From NCBI GenBank assembly GCA_014380985.1, contig JACMIU010000399.1, positions 1-6,063 on the forward strand: a stretch of DNA of 6,063 nt, in the 5' to 3' direction. Shown piece by piece: positions 6,026 to 6,063 of this stretch; the stretch's first letter is position 1; each line of letters begins with the position of its first letter. The DNA is from Armatimonadota bacterium. GTDB taxonomy: Bacteria; Armatimonadota; Armatimonadia; Armatimonadales; Armatimonadaceae. The position numbers and the translations under genes are program-made. The notes beneath the pieces were generated by a model. It saw only the letters and a program-made list of their open reading frames with translations. It did not search any database and was not told the origin of the DNA.

Positions 6026-6063
6026 ATGCAAAAGTACATTCTTGATACCAACATATTCAACGC
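6026..6063 (+). CDS. PIN-domain (VapC-like) toxin, 5' fragment
   Basis: Only the first 12 codons are present before the window ends: MQKYILDTNIFN. The YILDTNIF pattern is the first strand and acidic motif of PIN-domain ribonucleases, with Asp7 as the first of the metal-binding carboxylates. VapC-like toxins cleave tRNA or rRNA using Mg2+ or Mn2+. The gene follows the antitoxin candidate by 6 nt with no good ribosome-binding site, so translational coupling is likely. An earlier ATG overlapping the antitoxin stop (6019) is in another frame and stops after eight codons. The rest of the gene is needed to confirm that it is intact. Confidence 0.7.
   Translation, partial: MQKYILDTNIFN

Overview
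The window is bacterial. It holds one tRNA gene and seven protein genes, one of them cut by the right edge, and no mobile element or CRISPR array. The DNA is moderately GC-rich. An exported LTxxQ (Spy/CpxP-like) protein suggests a cell with a periplasm. The DUF4832-type protein, the HicB-like/PIN pair and apparently leaderless mRNAs would fit a lineage such as Armatimonadota, but the phylum is inference.

Layout, left to right. Positions 2-77 (minus) encode initiator tRNA-fMet, with a good promoter just upstream. Positions 167-511 (minus) encode a small secreted LTxxQ-motif protein with a TTG start. Positions 671-1966 (minus) encode a DUF4832-like protein with a predicted glycoside-hydrolase-like barrel. 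It is divergent from a low-molecular-weight protein-tyrosine-phosphatase family gene at 2015-2503 (plus). The 48-bp gap between them carries two extended -10 boxes and a perfect palindrome. The phosphatase gene ends 1 bp from the end of a leftward operon: lysS (class II lysyl-tRNA synthetase, 5566-4025), then methyltransferase A (4021-3197), then methyltransferase B (3200-2505). The gaps are 3 nt and a 4-nt ATGA overlap, so the two methyltransferases are probably co-translated. Divergent from lysS is a small HicB-like antitoxin candidate (5690-6019), followed after 6 nt by the first 12 codons of a PIN-domain (VapC-like) toxin that runs off the window.

The genes form separate units: translation (tRNA-fMet, lysS), an envelope protein, a sugar-active-looking enzyme with a divergent phosphatase, and a toxin-antitoxin-like module. 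The most interesting features are the HicB-like/PIN pairing, -10 boxes placed so that three mRNAs would start at or within 2 nt of the start codon, a spaced GTACCA/TGGTAC array in the divergent promoter region, and an initiator tRNA that appears to have C73 instead of A73.
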